A stretch of 64,000 bases of DNA from Gemmatimonadaceae bacterium (GTDB lineage: Bacteria; Gemmatimonadota; Gemmatimonadetes; Gemmatimonadales; Gemmatimonadaceae): positions 1-64,000 of the forward strand of contig JAUSJA010000029.1 of the NCBI GenBank assembly GCA_030647905.1, given 5' to 3'. Below, piece by piece: positions 32,443 to 41,047 of this stretch (position 1 is the first letter of the stretch; every line of letters begins with the position of its first letter). Under the pieces are notes generated by a model. That model saw only the letters and a list, made by a program, of their open reading frames with translations. It ran no database searches and was not told the DNA's origin. The translations under genes and the position numbers were made by a program.

Positions 32443-33596
32443 GTTCCGGAATCGATCGCGTCGCATCGAAATTCAAGAAGAGATATCGCGAATATTTCGG
32501 CGGTACGGCGGGACCGGCTTTCGCGATAAAGGGACCGGATGGCAGCCGCCATGTCTTCGGAAGCGGTGAGCCGGAGTTCACGCTCATCGCCTCCGACAAG
32601 AGGTCGCTCGACGCGATGGCGACGCTGGATGCGCTCGTCATCGCAGAGTCCTACCTCAACGGCGGAATCGAGATCGAAGGCAACATCGAGCCCGTGCTGG
32701 CGCACCGCAATTTCTTTATGGACGCGCATCCGATGGTGACGGCCTGGCACATGTTCTGGCCGAAGATCCACGGCCAGGAGCGGACTGACGCCGAGCACAT
32801 CTCTCATCACTACGACATTGACGCCGATTTCTTTCTCTCGTTCCTCGACAAGCGACACCGCTGCTACTCCCACGGCATCTTCGAGTGCGACGATGAGTCA
32901 CTCGAGGACGGCATCACGCGCAAGCTGCAGTTCTCGCTGGATTCGGTCGAAGCGCGGCCCGGCTATCGAATTCTCGACGTCGGTGGAGGATGGGGCGCGT
33001 TTACCGAATTTGCCGGGAAGAAGGACATGCAGGTTACGTCACTCACCATTTCGCGTGAGTCCGAGAAGTTCCTGAACGACCTGATCGCCCGCGAAAAGCT
33101 TCCCTGCCAGGTGAAGTACCAGCATCTGCACGAGCATCACCCCGACAAACCGTACGACGCCATCTGCATTCTCGGCGTGACCGAGCACCTTCCGGACTAC
33201 GACAAGACACTCGGACTTTATCGCTCAATGCTCAAGCCGGGCGGCAAGGTCTATCTCGACGCCAGCGCGAAGAGAAAGAAGTACGACATATCCAGCTTCC
33301 TCCGGAGGCACATCTACCCGGGCAATGGCTCGCCGATGTGTCTGCACGACTACTTACGGGCCGTTTCGGAGTCTCCGTTCCAGCTCGAAGGCGTCCACGA
33401 CGACCGCCACAGTTACGCCCTGACGGCGAAGCATTGGGCGGAACGGTTCGACGCCGCGCGAGAAGAGATCGAACGCCGGTGGGGACGCGCGCAGTACAGG
33501 AAATTCCGACTGTTCCTCTGGGGCTGCTACGATGGTTTCAAGCGCGATGACATCCAGGCATATCGCGTGGTCCTCCAGCTTCCCTCAGTCGCCTGA
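32439..33596 (+). CDS. Cyclopropane-fatty-acyl-phospholipid synthase-like methyltransferase
   Basis: A 385-residue SAM-dependent methyltransferase of the CFA synthase family. An N-terminal lipid-binding-like domain is followed by HISHHYDIDADFFLSFLD, the SAM motif ILDVGGGWGAF and GVTEHLPDYDKTL. It should transfer a methylene group to unsaturated membrane lipids or make a related modification. The family's bicarbonate-binding residues are not obviously conserved, so the precise reaction is uncertain. Confidence 0.82.
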   Translation: MSSGIDRVASKFKKRYREYFGGTAGPAFAIKGPDGSRHVFGSGEPEFTLIASDKRSLDAMATLDALVIAESYLNGGIEIEGNIEPVLAHRNFFMDAHPMVTAWHMFWPKIHGQERTDAEHISHHYDIDADFFLSFLDKRHRCYSHGIFECDDESLEDGITRKLQFSLDSVEARPGYRILDVGGGWGAFTEFAGKKDMQVTSLTISRESEKFLNDLIAREKLPCQVKYQHLHEHHPDKPYDAICILGVTEHLPDYDKTLGLYRSMLKPGGKVYLDASAKRKKYDISSFLRRHIYPGNGSPMCLHDYLRAVSESPFQLEGVHDDRHSYALTAKHWAERFDAAREEIERRWGRAQYRKFRLFLWGCYDGFKRDDIQAYRVVLQLPSVA

Positions 33597-33675
33597 CCTG
33601 ACCAGCAGGACCTCGTTGTCACCGCCGCCTGCCCCAGGAAGGCGGCGGCATGCCGATTTATCCCCGAGGATTGAA

Positions 33676-36600
33676 ATGATGCATCTGCGTTCCCTGTCTT
33701 TGATCCTCGCCTTGCCTGTCACCGCAGCCGCGCAGACCGGCAGCACGCGCGCGGTTGCGTCGCGGAATCCGGGAGCCGTCACGACACTCGACACGGCGCG
33801 GCTTCGCGGCCTTCGGTATCGCATGATCGGACCCGCGCGTGGCGGCCGCGTCACGACTGTTACCGGCATAGCGCAACGGCCGATGACTTTCTATATGGGC
33901 ACCACTGGCGGCGGCGTCTGGAAGACCGTCAACGCCGGGCAATCGTGGACGAATGTATCCGACGGATACTTCGAAGCTGCATCCACGGGCTCGATAGACG
34001 TCGCCGATTCGAATCCGGACATCGTCTACGCCGGCACCGGTTCGGATGGAATCCGCAGCAACGTTTCCATCGGCAAGGGCGTGTACAAGTCCGTGGATGC
34101 GGGTCGCACCTGGTCGCATGTCGGCCTGCGCGACGCGGGCCAGATCGCTTCGATCGTGGTTCATCCGGGTAATCCCGACATCGTCTACGTGGCAGCCCTT
34201 GGCGATCCGTTCAAACCAACTCCGGATCGCGGCGTCTATCGAACTCGCGACGGAGGACGCAACTGGCAGAAGGTCCTCTTCGTTTCCGACTCGACCGGGG
34301 CCGTGGACCTCGAGCTTCAGCCAGGTAAATCCGATGTCGTGTACGCAGCGATGTGGCGCGCGGAGCGCAAACCGTGGACGATCATCAGCGGAGCTCGCGA
34401 AGGCGGCGTGTATCGCAGCGCCGACGGGGGCGACAACTGGAGCCGGCTCTCGGGCGGACTTCCCGCGGGCCTCGTCGGAAAGTCCGACTTCGCGGTATCT
34501 CCCGCAAAGCCGGACCGCCTCTATGTGCTCATCGAGGCAAAGCCCGGCGGCGGCCTCTATCGCTCCGACGATGCGGGACGCTCGTTCATCGCGGTTGACA
34601 CGACGACGCGCGGCCTGATCACCCGTCCGTTCTATTACACCAACATTGACGCAGATCCGACCAACAGCGACATCGTATATGTCGGTACCGAGGACTTCTA
34701 CAAGAGCACGGACGCGGGAAAGACGTGGGCGACGATGTCCACGCCACACGGGGACAACCACGACATGTGGATCAACCCCGCCAATCCGTCCATCATGATC
34801 CAGTCCAACGATGGCGGTGCGAACGTCTCGCTCGATAGCGGCCGCAGCTGGTCCACGCAGTACAATCAGCCGACCGCCGAGATTTACCAGATCTACACGG
34901 ACAACCAGTTTCCGTATCGGGTCTATGGAGCGCAGCAGGACAACACGACGCTCATCGTGCCAGGTCTTCCCGTGACTGATTCGCTTCCCGATGATCCGAT
35001 TCAGAGCTGGCGCACCGGACCCGGATGCGAGACCGGTCCCATCTTCCCGCATCTGACGAATCCCGACACGGTCTATGGGTCGTGCAAAGGACAGTTCTCA
35101 CGCCTGTCGCTCCGCACCGGACAGGAGAAGCGATACTGGGTCGGCGCGCAGTCCATCTACGGCATGCCGGGAAAGGACCTCATCTACAGGTTCCAGCGCG
35201 TCTCCCCAATGGAATACTCGCCGCACGACGCGACGACGCTCTACTACGGATCGCAGTACGTCCACCGCACGCGCGACGAAGGCGTGACGTGGGAGCGCAT
35301 ATCCCCCGATCTCACCTGGAACCCGCCGGAGCGGCAGCAGAAAGTCTCCGGCGAGCCGATCACGATTGACGTGACGGGAGAGGAATTCTACAGCACGCTC
35401 TATGCGATTCGTGAATCGCCCCTCCGCGCGGGGGTTATCTGGACGGGAGCCAATGACGGACCGTTTCACGTGACCCGCGACGGCGGCAGAACGTGGAAGA
35501 AGATCACTCCGGCCGGTCAGCCGCAGGGATGCCGCGTGCAGAACATCGAGCCGTCTCCGCATCGTGCCGGCTCCGCGTACTATGCGGTGCTCTGCTACCT
35601 GCTGGGCAATTTCCGTCCCTTCGCCTGGCGCACCGACGATTTTGGCGCGTCGTGGACGCTGCTGACAACGGGAGCGAACGGCATTCCGCCGGATCATCCC
35701 GTTCGCGTAGTTCGCGAGGACCCGGTGCGCCAAGGCCTGCTATACGCGGGTACGGAGTTCGGCGCGTTCGTATCGTTTGACAACGGAGCGAAATGGCATT
35801 CGCTCCAGCTCAATCTTCCGGCGACGCCGATCACGGACATGAAAGTCCAGCGCGGTGACCTCGTTCTGTCCACTCAGGGCCGCTCGTTCTGGATTCTTGA
35901 CGACCTCGAGCCACTGCGTCAGCTGGCCGATGGAGTCGCCTCGCGCGCCGCCCATCTCTTCGCGCCACGTGAGTCTTACCGCCTCCGGTACAATGCGGGA
36001 TTCGGCGGAGCGGAATCGAACCGGATGTCCAGCGGCGATCCGCAGTATCCGCAGGCAGGGGCCATGATCGACTACTGGCTTTCGCCGAATTCAGGAGCTG
36101 TGACCATGGAAATCGTCGCACCGGACGGGAAGATCGTCAGACGGCTGTCGAGCGAATCCGCTGCGGACTCCCAATCGCGACAGGCATCCGCGCAATCGCC
36201 GGTGCAAACTCCGGACGAGCTCGCCGCCCTTGGCGCGCAAAGACTCACTCGCCTGAGCGGTCTCAACCGGATCATATGGGACATGCGGTATGCCGGTCCG
36301 TGGGACGTGAACACGAGGCGAAGCGGTCGCGATGGCCCCGTTGCCGCGCCGGGCACATACACCGTGCGACTCTCGGCGAACGGGATCATCGAGTCGCAAC
36401 GGCTCGTCCTTCGCCCGGACCCGCGGGTCGTGAAGGATGGAGTGTCGCGCGATATCATGCGTGGGCAGCTGGCGCACAACCTTCGCGTGCGCGACCTGGT
36501 TAGCGACGCCAATCGCGCTGCCGCGGATCTCGCGCTGGCAAAGAAGAATGCGGAGGCCATACCTGCGGGAAGCGATGCCCGCAAAGCGGTGGATGCTGTC

Positions 36601-36795
36601 GAGCGAATTCTGCTCACTCCGCCCGTGCGCTACAGCCGGCCCGGTCTTCAGTCGCAGATCCAGTATCTGTACAAAGCGGCACTCTCCGCCGATCAGAGGG
36701 TCGGTCGCGACGCCGTGGTGCGGTACACCGAACTTCGCCGGCAGCTCGACACGGTTCTCGTGGAGATGAGAAAGTTGTCTGTGAGCAAGCCATGA
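33676..36795 (+). CDS. Secreted BNR/sortilin-like beta-propeller protein
   Basis: A 1039-residue exported protein. After the signal peptide (SLILALPVTAAAQ) come tandem BNR/Asp-box repeats (GGVWKTVNAGQSW, GVYKSVDAGRTW, GVYRTRDGGRNW, GVYRSADGGDNW, FHVTRDGGRTWKK) forming VPS10/sortilin-like propellers. A C-terminal beta-sandwich (LSPNSGAVTMEIVAPDGKIVRRL) and a helical tail follow. Such proteins are expanded in Gemmatimonadota, Acidobacteriota and Bacteroidota. They are annotated as glycosyl hydrolases but have no proven catalytic site. The start is one of two adjacent ATG codons at 33676/33679. Confidence 0.85.
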   Translation: MMHLRSLSLILALPVTAAAQTGSTRAVASRNPGAVTTLDTARLRGLRYRMIGPARGGRVTTVTGIAQRPMTFYMGTTGGGVWKTVNAGQSWTNVSDGYFEAASTGSIDVADSNPDIVYAGTGSDGIRSNVSIGKGVYKSVDAGRTWSHVGLRDAGQIASIVVHPGNPDIVYVAALGDPFKPTPDRGVYRTRDGGRNWQKVLFVSDSTGAVDLELQPGKSDVVYAAMWRAERKPWTIISGAREGGVYRSADGGDNWSRLSGGLPAGLVGKSDFAVSPAKPDRLYVLIEAKPGGGLYRSDDAGRSFIAVDTTTRGLITRPFYYTNIDADPTNSDIVYVGTEDFYKSTDAGKTWATMSTPHGDNHDMWINPANPSIMIQSNDGGANVSLDSGRSWSTQYNQPTAEIYQIYTDNQFPYRVYGAQQDNTTLIVPGLPVTDSLPDDPIQSWRTGPGCETGPIFPHLTNPDTVYGSCKGQFSRLSLRTGQEKRYWVGAQSIYGMPGKDLIYRFQRVSPMEYSPHDATTLYYGSQYVHRTRDEGVTWERISPDLTWNPPERQQKVSGEPITIDVTGEEFYSTLYAIRESPLRAGVIWTGANDGPFHVTRDGGRTWKKITPAGQPQGCRVQNIEPSPHRAGSAYYAVLCYLLGNFRPFAWRTDDFGASWTLLTTGANGIPPDHPVRVVREDPVRQGLLYAGTEFGAFVSFDNGAKWHSLQLNLPATPITDMKVQRGDLVLSTQGRSFWILDDLEPLRQLADGVASRAAHLFAPRESYRLRYNAGFGGAESNRMSSGDPQYPQAGAMIDYWLSPNSGAVTMEIVAPDGKIVRRLSSESAADSQSRQASAQSPVQTPDELAALGAQRLTRLSGLNRIIWDMRYAGPWDVNTRRSGRDGPVAAPGTYTVRLSANGIIESQRLVLRPDPRVVKDGVSRDIMRGQLAHNLRVRDLVSDANRAAADLALAKKNAEAIPAGSDARKAVDAVERILLTPPVRYSRPGLQSQIQYLYKAALSADQRVGRDAVVRYTELRRQLDTVLVEMRKLSVSKP

Positions 36796-37154
36796 CTGCC
36801 GACACGCTGAGGAACGACCCCGGAAACGCGCTCACCGCGCTCGCCGGCAGTGCGCGCCGCGCGCCCAACGGGTGGCTCGTCGGCGCCGAATCTATCGGAC
36901 TCGCCGCAGCGCTCGCGGTATGGATCTGGACGCCGGATCGGTGGGCGCTGGCCCTCCCTTTCCTCGCGCTGAGCGCCTACGGATTATGGGGAGTGGTCGA
37001 GCACGTATTGCAGGAAGGACGGCGCAGCCTGCCCGGACCGGTGCGGATGACCCTGGTGGCGATCCGGTTTCTCATCAGTGCCGTGGGAGTAGCGGCGGCG
37101 GCGGCCGCCGGTTACGCGGTCGTGGGTGCCGCGATCGGGACGGTCATTTCGTAA
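36792..37154 (+). CDS. Small integral membrane protein
   Basis: A 120-residue protein with three hydrophobic segments (about 33-48, 52-70 and 88-115), predicted to span the inner membrane three times. The ATG overlaps the stop of the propeller gene (ATGA), so co-translation is likely. No family recognised. Confidence 0.65.
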   Translation: MTADTLRNDPGNALTALAGSARRAPNGWLVGAESIGLAAALAVWIWTPDRWALALPFLALSAYGLWGVVEHVLQEGRRSLPGPVRMTLVAIRFLISAVGVAAAAAAGYAVVGAAIGTVIS

Positions 37155-37221
37155 TCTCGATCACGCCGCTGGCCGCTTATAAGACTGGCGCCTGGGTACC
37201 TTTGCTTTTCTGCAGTTGATC

Positions 37222-38052
37222 TTACCCGCCGAAGGTATCGCAGCTTCGCGGATCGCCGTTCTGGAACCCTCGCTGAAACCATTCCATCCGCTGCGCCGCC
37301 GAGCCGTGCGTGAACGCATCGACGTTCACGCCACGCCCGCTCTGCTGCTGAATGCGATCATCTCCAACCGCTGACGCGGCACCGAGCGCCTCTTCGACAT
37401 CTCCCGCCTCGAGCCGGTTCTCACGTTTCGTCGCGTTCGCCCATACGCCCGCATAGCAGTCGGCCTGCAGCTCGATTCGCACCGAAAGCTGGTTGGCCTC
37501 CTGCGGATTCGATTCCTGCGCCTGGCGCACCTCGGAATCTGTCCCGGTCAGATGCTGGACGTGATGCCCGATCTCATGCGCCAGCACATACGCCTGCGCG
37601 AAATCGCCTGACGCACCATAGCGGGTCTTCAGCTCGTCGTAGAAGCCGAGGTCTATGTAGACCTTCTCGTCCACCGGACAGTAGAACGGCCCCATCGCCG
37701 ACTGCGCGAAGCCACACCCTGATTCCGTCGAATTCCTGAACAGGACGAGCTTGGCCGGGTGGTACGCGACGCTGTTTCGCGAGAGAATCTGCGCCCACGT
37801 ATTCTGTGCGTCGTCGAGAATGAACGAGACGAACAGCACCTCGGTCTCTTCCCGCGCCGAATCCTCCGGAGTCATCGGAGCATTCGCGCTGACCCCCGGC
37901 TGGACGCCGAGGTCGTTGAACAGATTTCGCCCCATGATGAGGCTGAGCGCCAGGATTATGACAGTTCCGCCGATGCCGAGACCTCTGCCAAGGCCACCGC
38001 CCGATCTGCGATCCTCGAGATTGTCACTGCGTCCACCTGGAGTCCAGCGCAT
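37222..38052 (-). CDS. Neutral zinc metallopeptidase (YpfJ family)
   Basis: A 276-residue membrane-anchored zinc peptidase. It starts MRWTPGGRSDNLEDRR, has an N-terminal transmembrane helix (GIGGTVIILALSLIMG) and the active site VLAHEIGHHVQ (HExxH), with a downstream QADCYAGVWA Glu/Asp region and YIDLGFYDELKTRYG. This matches the YpfJ/putative neutral zinc metallopeptidase family. Function in the cell is unknown. It converges on the small membrane-protein gene. Confidence 0.92.
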   Translation of the reverse strand: MRWTPGGRSDNLEDRRSGGGLGRGLGIGGTVIILALSLIMGRNLFNDLGVQPGVSANAPMTPEDSAREETEVLFVSFILDDAQNTWAQILSRNSVAYHPAKLVLFRNSTESGCGFAQSAMGPFYCPVDEKVYIDLGFYDELKTRYGASGDFAQAYVLAHEIGHHVQHLTGTDSEVRQAQESNPQEANQLSVRIELQADCYAGVWANATKRENRLEAGDVEEALGAASAVGDDRIQQQSGRGVNVDAFTHGSAAQRMEWFQRGFQNGDPRSCDTFGG

Positions 38053-38166
38053 CCGAATCCTCCGCTGTTGTCGCCTGCCATTCCAGCGTCGGACAATGGC
38101 AAAAACCCGGCCCTCGTGGAAGATGTGGCTCTGGCTCGATCCGACGCGCGCTCACAAATTACGAAC

Positions 38167-39468
38167 ATGACAGACAAGTTCAGAGCGCTCGTACATTGCG
38201 CCGCGTTCATCGTCGCGCTTTGCATCGGCGCCGCCAGTACGGGCCGTGCCCAGGCGCCGGTGCCCGTCAATCTCTTCGTCGCCGATCTGAAGTACGACAG
38301 CGGCGGCGTTCAAGTCGGCGCGCCGCGCAAGCTGACCGGCGACCGCGGAATCAACAGCCAGCCGTCATTCACCCCCGGCAGCGCATTTGTCCTGTTCGTG
38401 AGCCGCCGGGACGGCGCGGACGGCCAAGGCGACATCTACCGGATAAACCTCGCCACCGGTACCGAGACCCGCGTCACTGCCACACCGGAAATGGAGAACA
38501 GCCCCACCATCACGCCGGATGGAAAGCTGATGGTGATCAGGTGGACTCCCGCAACTCTGTTCAGAGAATGGGGGCCGTGGATCTACGACATGAGCGGGAA
38601 GCCGCTCCATGGCGTTCTCCCCGGTCCCGACACGGTCGGCTATTACGTGCGCGTGGACTCCGTGACGTTCGCGATGATGCGACCGAAATCGCGCTCAGCC
38701 ATCGCGCTGTTCGACGTGCGACGAAAGACGATGACGGATTACGACTGGCAGGTGGCGAATCTCCCGCCGCAGCTGATACCCGGGCAGAGAGCCATCAGCT
38801 ATACGCGGATAGATTCGACCGGCAGCAATGAGATCCGCCGCCTCGATCTCTCCACGTTGCAGACTTCGGCCATCGCTCCGGCGGTAACCGGCCGCGTCGT
38901 GCATGCGTGGACCAGGAGCGGCATCCTGATGGGCAAAGGGAATGCCGTATTTCTGCGGGCGCCCGGGGGCGATACGGAATGGAAGAGAATCGCCGCATTC
39001 GACAATCCCGAGCTCCACAGTGTCACCACGTACGTGGTCAGTCCGCGAGGGGACAAGCTGATCCTCATATCGCCAGCGAAGCCGGCGCTCGTCACCGCCA
39101 TTCGCGACTCGCTGCAGGAAGGACGCAGCATGCAGGAGACGATAGCGGCGCTCCGCGGAAGCTCTGGCGCAACCACCATCTCGAGTTGGGAAGTCTCGGA
39201 TAAATCGCTGGGCGATCTCGGCGGCGAGCTGGTCGCCCGGGAGAAAGCCGGGGACGCGATCACCCTGCTTTCGTACGCCGGTGAGCTGTTGCCGAAATCC
39301 TATGCGGTGCAGATGGGAATGGGCATGGCGTATCGCAAGGCGGGTGACGAAGCGCGCGCGGTCGAATCGCTCCGCCGTTCCCTCGCTCTGAATCCTCGCG
39401 CCACCCCCGCCGAGAAGCGCGACGCGGAGCTGGCGCAGCAGGCGGTGGACAACCCGGGGCGCCGCTGA
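38167..39468 (+). CDS. Secreted TolB-like propeller with C-terminal TPR segment
   Basis: A 433-residue exported protein. A signal peptide (FIVALCIGAASTGRAQA) precedes a TolB/PD40-type propeller (GDIYRINLATGTETRVTATPEMENSPTITPDG) and a C-terminal helical repeat (YAVQMGMGMAYRKAGDEARAVESLRRSLALNP) resembling a TPR pair. It probably acts in protein-protein contact at the envelope. The frame extends upstream, but only the ATG at 38167 gives a signal peptide. Confidence 0.72.
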   Translation: MTDKFRALVHCAAFIVALCIGAASTGRAQAPVPVNLFVADLKYDSGGVQVGAPRKLTGDRGINSQPSFTPGSAFVLFVSRRDGADGQGDIYRINLATGTETRVTATPEMENSPTITPDGKLMVIRWTPATLFREWGPWIYDMSGKPLHGVLPGPDTVGYYVRVDSVTFAMMRPKSRSAIALFDVRRKTMTDYDWQVANLPPQLIPGQRAISYTRIDSTGSNEIRRLDLSTLQTSAIAPAVTGRVVHAWTRSGILMGKGNAVFLRAPGGDTEWKRIAAFDNPELHSVTTYVVSPRGDKLILISPAKPALVTAIRDSLQEGRSMQETIAALRGSSGATTISSWEVSDKSLGDLGGELVAREKAGDAITLLSYAGELLPKSYAVQMGMGMAYRKAGDEARAVESLRRSLALNPRATPAEKRDAELAQQAVDNPGRR

Positions 39469-39485
39469 GCCCTCGCCGGCCACCG

Positions 39486-39528
39486 CAATCGGCCTTGACA
39501 CAATCGGCCTTGACACAATCGGCCTTGC
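39486..39528. repeat. 15-bp tandem repeat, 2.9 copies
   Basis: The unit CAATCGGCCTTGACA occurs twice exactly and a third time as CAATCGGCCTTGC. Each full unit contains a TTGACA hexamer. It lies in the spacer between a propeller gene and a secreted-protein gene. A matching -10 hexamer at the right distance was not found, so whether it is a promoter array is unclear. Confidence 0.8.
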
Positions 39529-39605
39529 CGCTGGCGCGTCCACGAGCACAGCTACTAATATCCGTTTCGGTTCGACAACCCCGTCAATCGCACGAAGGAG
39601 GAAGC

Positions 39606-40292
39606 ATGAAGGTTTCGATTATCGCCGCGGCGTTCGTCGCGCTGGCTACAACGTCACTGTCGGCTCAGGGAAACGATCCGGACAAGCTCGTGACCGACGG
39701 CGGCGTCAAGGTCGCTGGATGGACGGGCCGCGTGGATCCGCGACCCGCTGCCCAGGGGCGCAAGATCACCGAAGCGAAGTTCATCTCGATGGGCAGCGGC
39801 ATTCACGTGACGGCGGGCCCGGCCGCGATCTACTGGAATCCGTCGAATTCGCCGCGCGGCAACTATACCGTCCAAGCGACATTCAGTCAGACCAAAGCTT
39901 CGGCACACGCCGAGGGATACGGTCTCATCGTCGCCGGCCGTGGCCTGGACACGCCGAATCAGAGCTACGCGTATTTTCTCGTGCGGCAGGACGGCAAGTT
40001 CCTGATCAACCACCGCGCGAACGATTCGACCGTTCACAAGATCGTGGATTGGACGGCGAACGATGCCGTCAAGGCGATAGACGCGTCGGGCAAGGCGTCG
40101 AATACACTGGCGGTCGCAGTTGGCGCGACGACGATCAGCTTCCTCGTCAACGGAAAGGAAGTGCACACGCTTCCGCGAGCCGTTGTCGAGAGCGGCTCGG
40201 GGAACGCTGGTTCCGCTGGCATCGCCGGCATCCGCGTGAATCACAACCTCGACGTTCACATTGGCGGGTTCGCGGTAACGCCGGCGAAGTAG
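39606..40292 (+). CDS. Secreted DUF1080/LamG-like protein
   Basis: A 228-residue exported protein with a signal peptide (IIAAAFVALATTSLSAQ) and a jelly-roll pattern (NYTVQATFSQTKASAHAEGYGLIVAG, YAYFLVRQDGKFLI, TISFLVNGKEVH) similar to the 3-keto-disaccharide hydrolase/LamG-like domains. It may bind carbohydrate. AAGGAGG lies 5 nt before the ATG. The upstream frame passes through the tandem repeat and was rejected. Confidence 0.72.
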   Translation: MKVSIIAAAFVALATTSLSAQGNDPDKLVTDGGVKVAGWTGRVDPRPAAQGRKITEAKFISMGSGIHVTAGPAAIYWNPSNSPRGNYTVQATFSQTKASAHAEGYGLIVAGRGLDTPNQSYAYFLVRQDGKFLINHRANDSTVHKIVDWTANDAVKAIDASGKASNTLAVAVGATTISFLVNGKEVHTLPRAVVESGSGNAGSAGIAGIRVNHNLDVHIGGFAVTPAK

Positions 40293-40317
40293 GCGGTATA
40301 CCTTTGCACCGGCTCGA

Positions 40318-40980
40318 ATGACCCAATTGGCAACAGGCGCTGATCGCCGAATCGGTGAGACAATCGCAAACAGCGTCACACACGGAGTGGGACTGGCGGC
40401 AAGCCTGATCGCCCTCCCGCTTGTGATTTTCGCGTCGCTGAAGCGGGGCGATCCATTGCAGGTGGTCGGCGCCGCCGTATTCGGCTTGTCCCTCGTCCTG
40501 CTCTACGGCGCATCCACGGTCTATCACTCATTCCCGCGATCTTCGGCGACGCGCGTGCTCCGCATGATTGACCACTCCGCGATCTATCTGTTGATCGCGG
40601 GCAGCTACACACCATTCGCGCTCGGCCCGCTCAGGGGACCCTGGGGATGGGCCCTTCTAGCCGCGGTCTGGGCGATGGCTCTCATCGGCATCGCGCTGAA
40701 GAGCATCCATGGATTCGTCAGGCCGGGATTATCCACCACGCTTTACATCGCCATGGGATGGCTGAGCATTGTCGCCGTCCGGCCCCTTATCACACACGTT
40801 GGGGCAGCAGGATTCTGGTGGCTGCTCGCGGGCGGGCTCTGTTACACGGGGGGCGTCGTTTTCTACGCCACCGACACGCGCCTTCGGTACGGCCACGCGG
40901 TGTGGCATGTATTCGTGCTGGCGGGCAGCACCTGCCACTTCTTCGCGGTGCTGTGGCATTCGGGAGTACGGACGGGGTGA
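40318..40980 (+). CDS. Hemolysin III / YqfA-family membrane protein
   Basis: A 220-residue protein with seven predicted membrane helices and the family residues ANSVTHGVGLAAS, STVYHSFPRSS, RMIDHSAIYLLIAGSYTPF and the terminal HVFVLAGSTCHFFAVL. These His residues form the metal site of the PAQR/hemolysin III fold. The bacterial function is unclear despite the name. A TACCTTTG motif lies 12 nt before the start codon. Confidence 0.92.
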   Translation: MTQLATGADRRIGETIANSVTHGVGLAASLIALPLVIFASLKRGDPLQVVGAAVFGLSLVLLYGASTVYHSFPRSSATRVLRMIDHSAIYLLIAGSYTPFALGPLRGPWGWALLAAVWAMALIGIALKSIHGFVRPGLSTTLYIAMGWLSIVAVRPLITHVGAAGFWWLLAGGLCYTGGVVFYATDTRLRYGHAVWHVFVLAGSTCHFFAVLWHSGVRTG

Positions 40981-41047
40981 TCGGGAGAGAGCGGGGCGAT
41001 GTTCCCTGGATGTGGGCGGTTGTCGGGCCTTCTGTGACAAGAAAACC

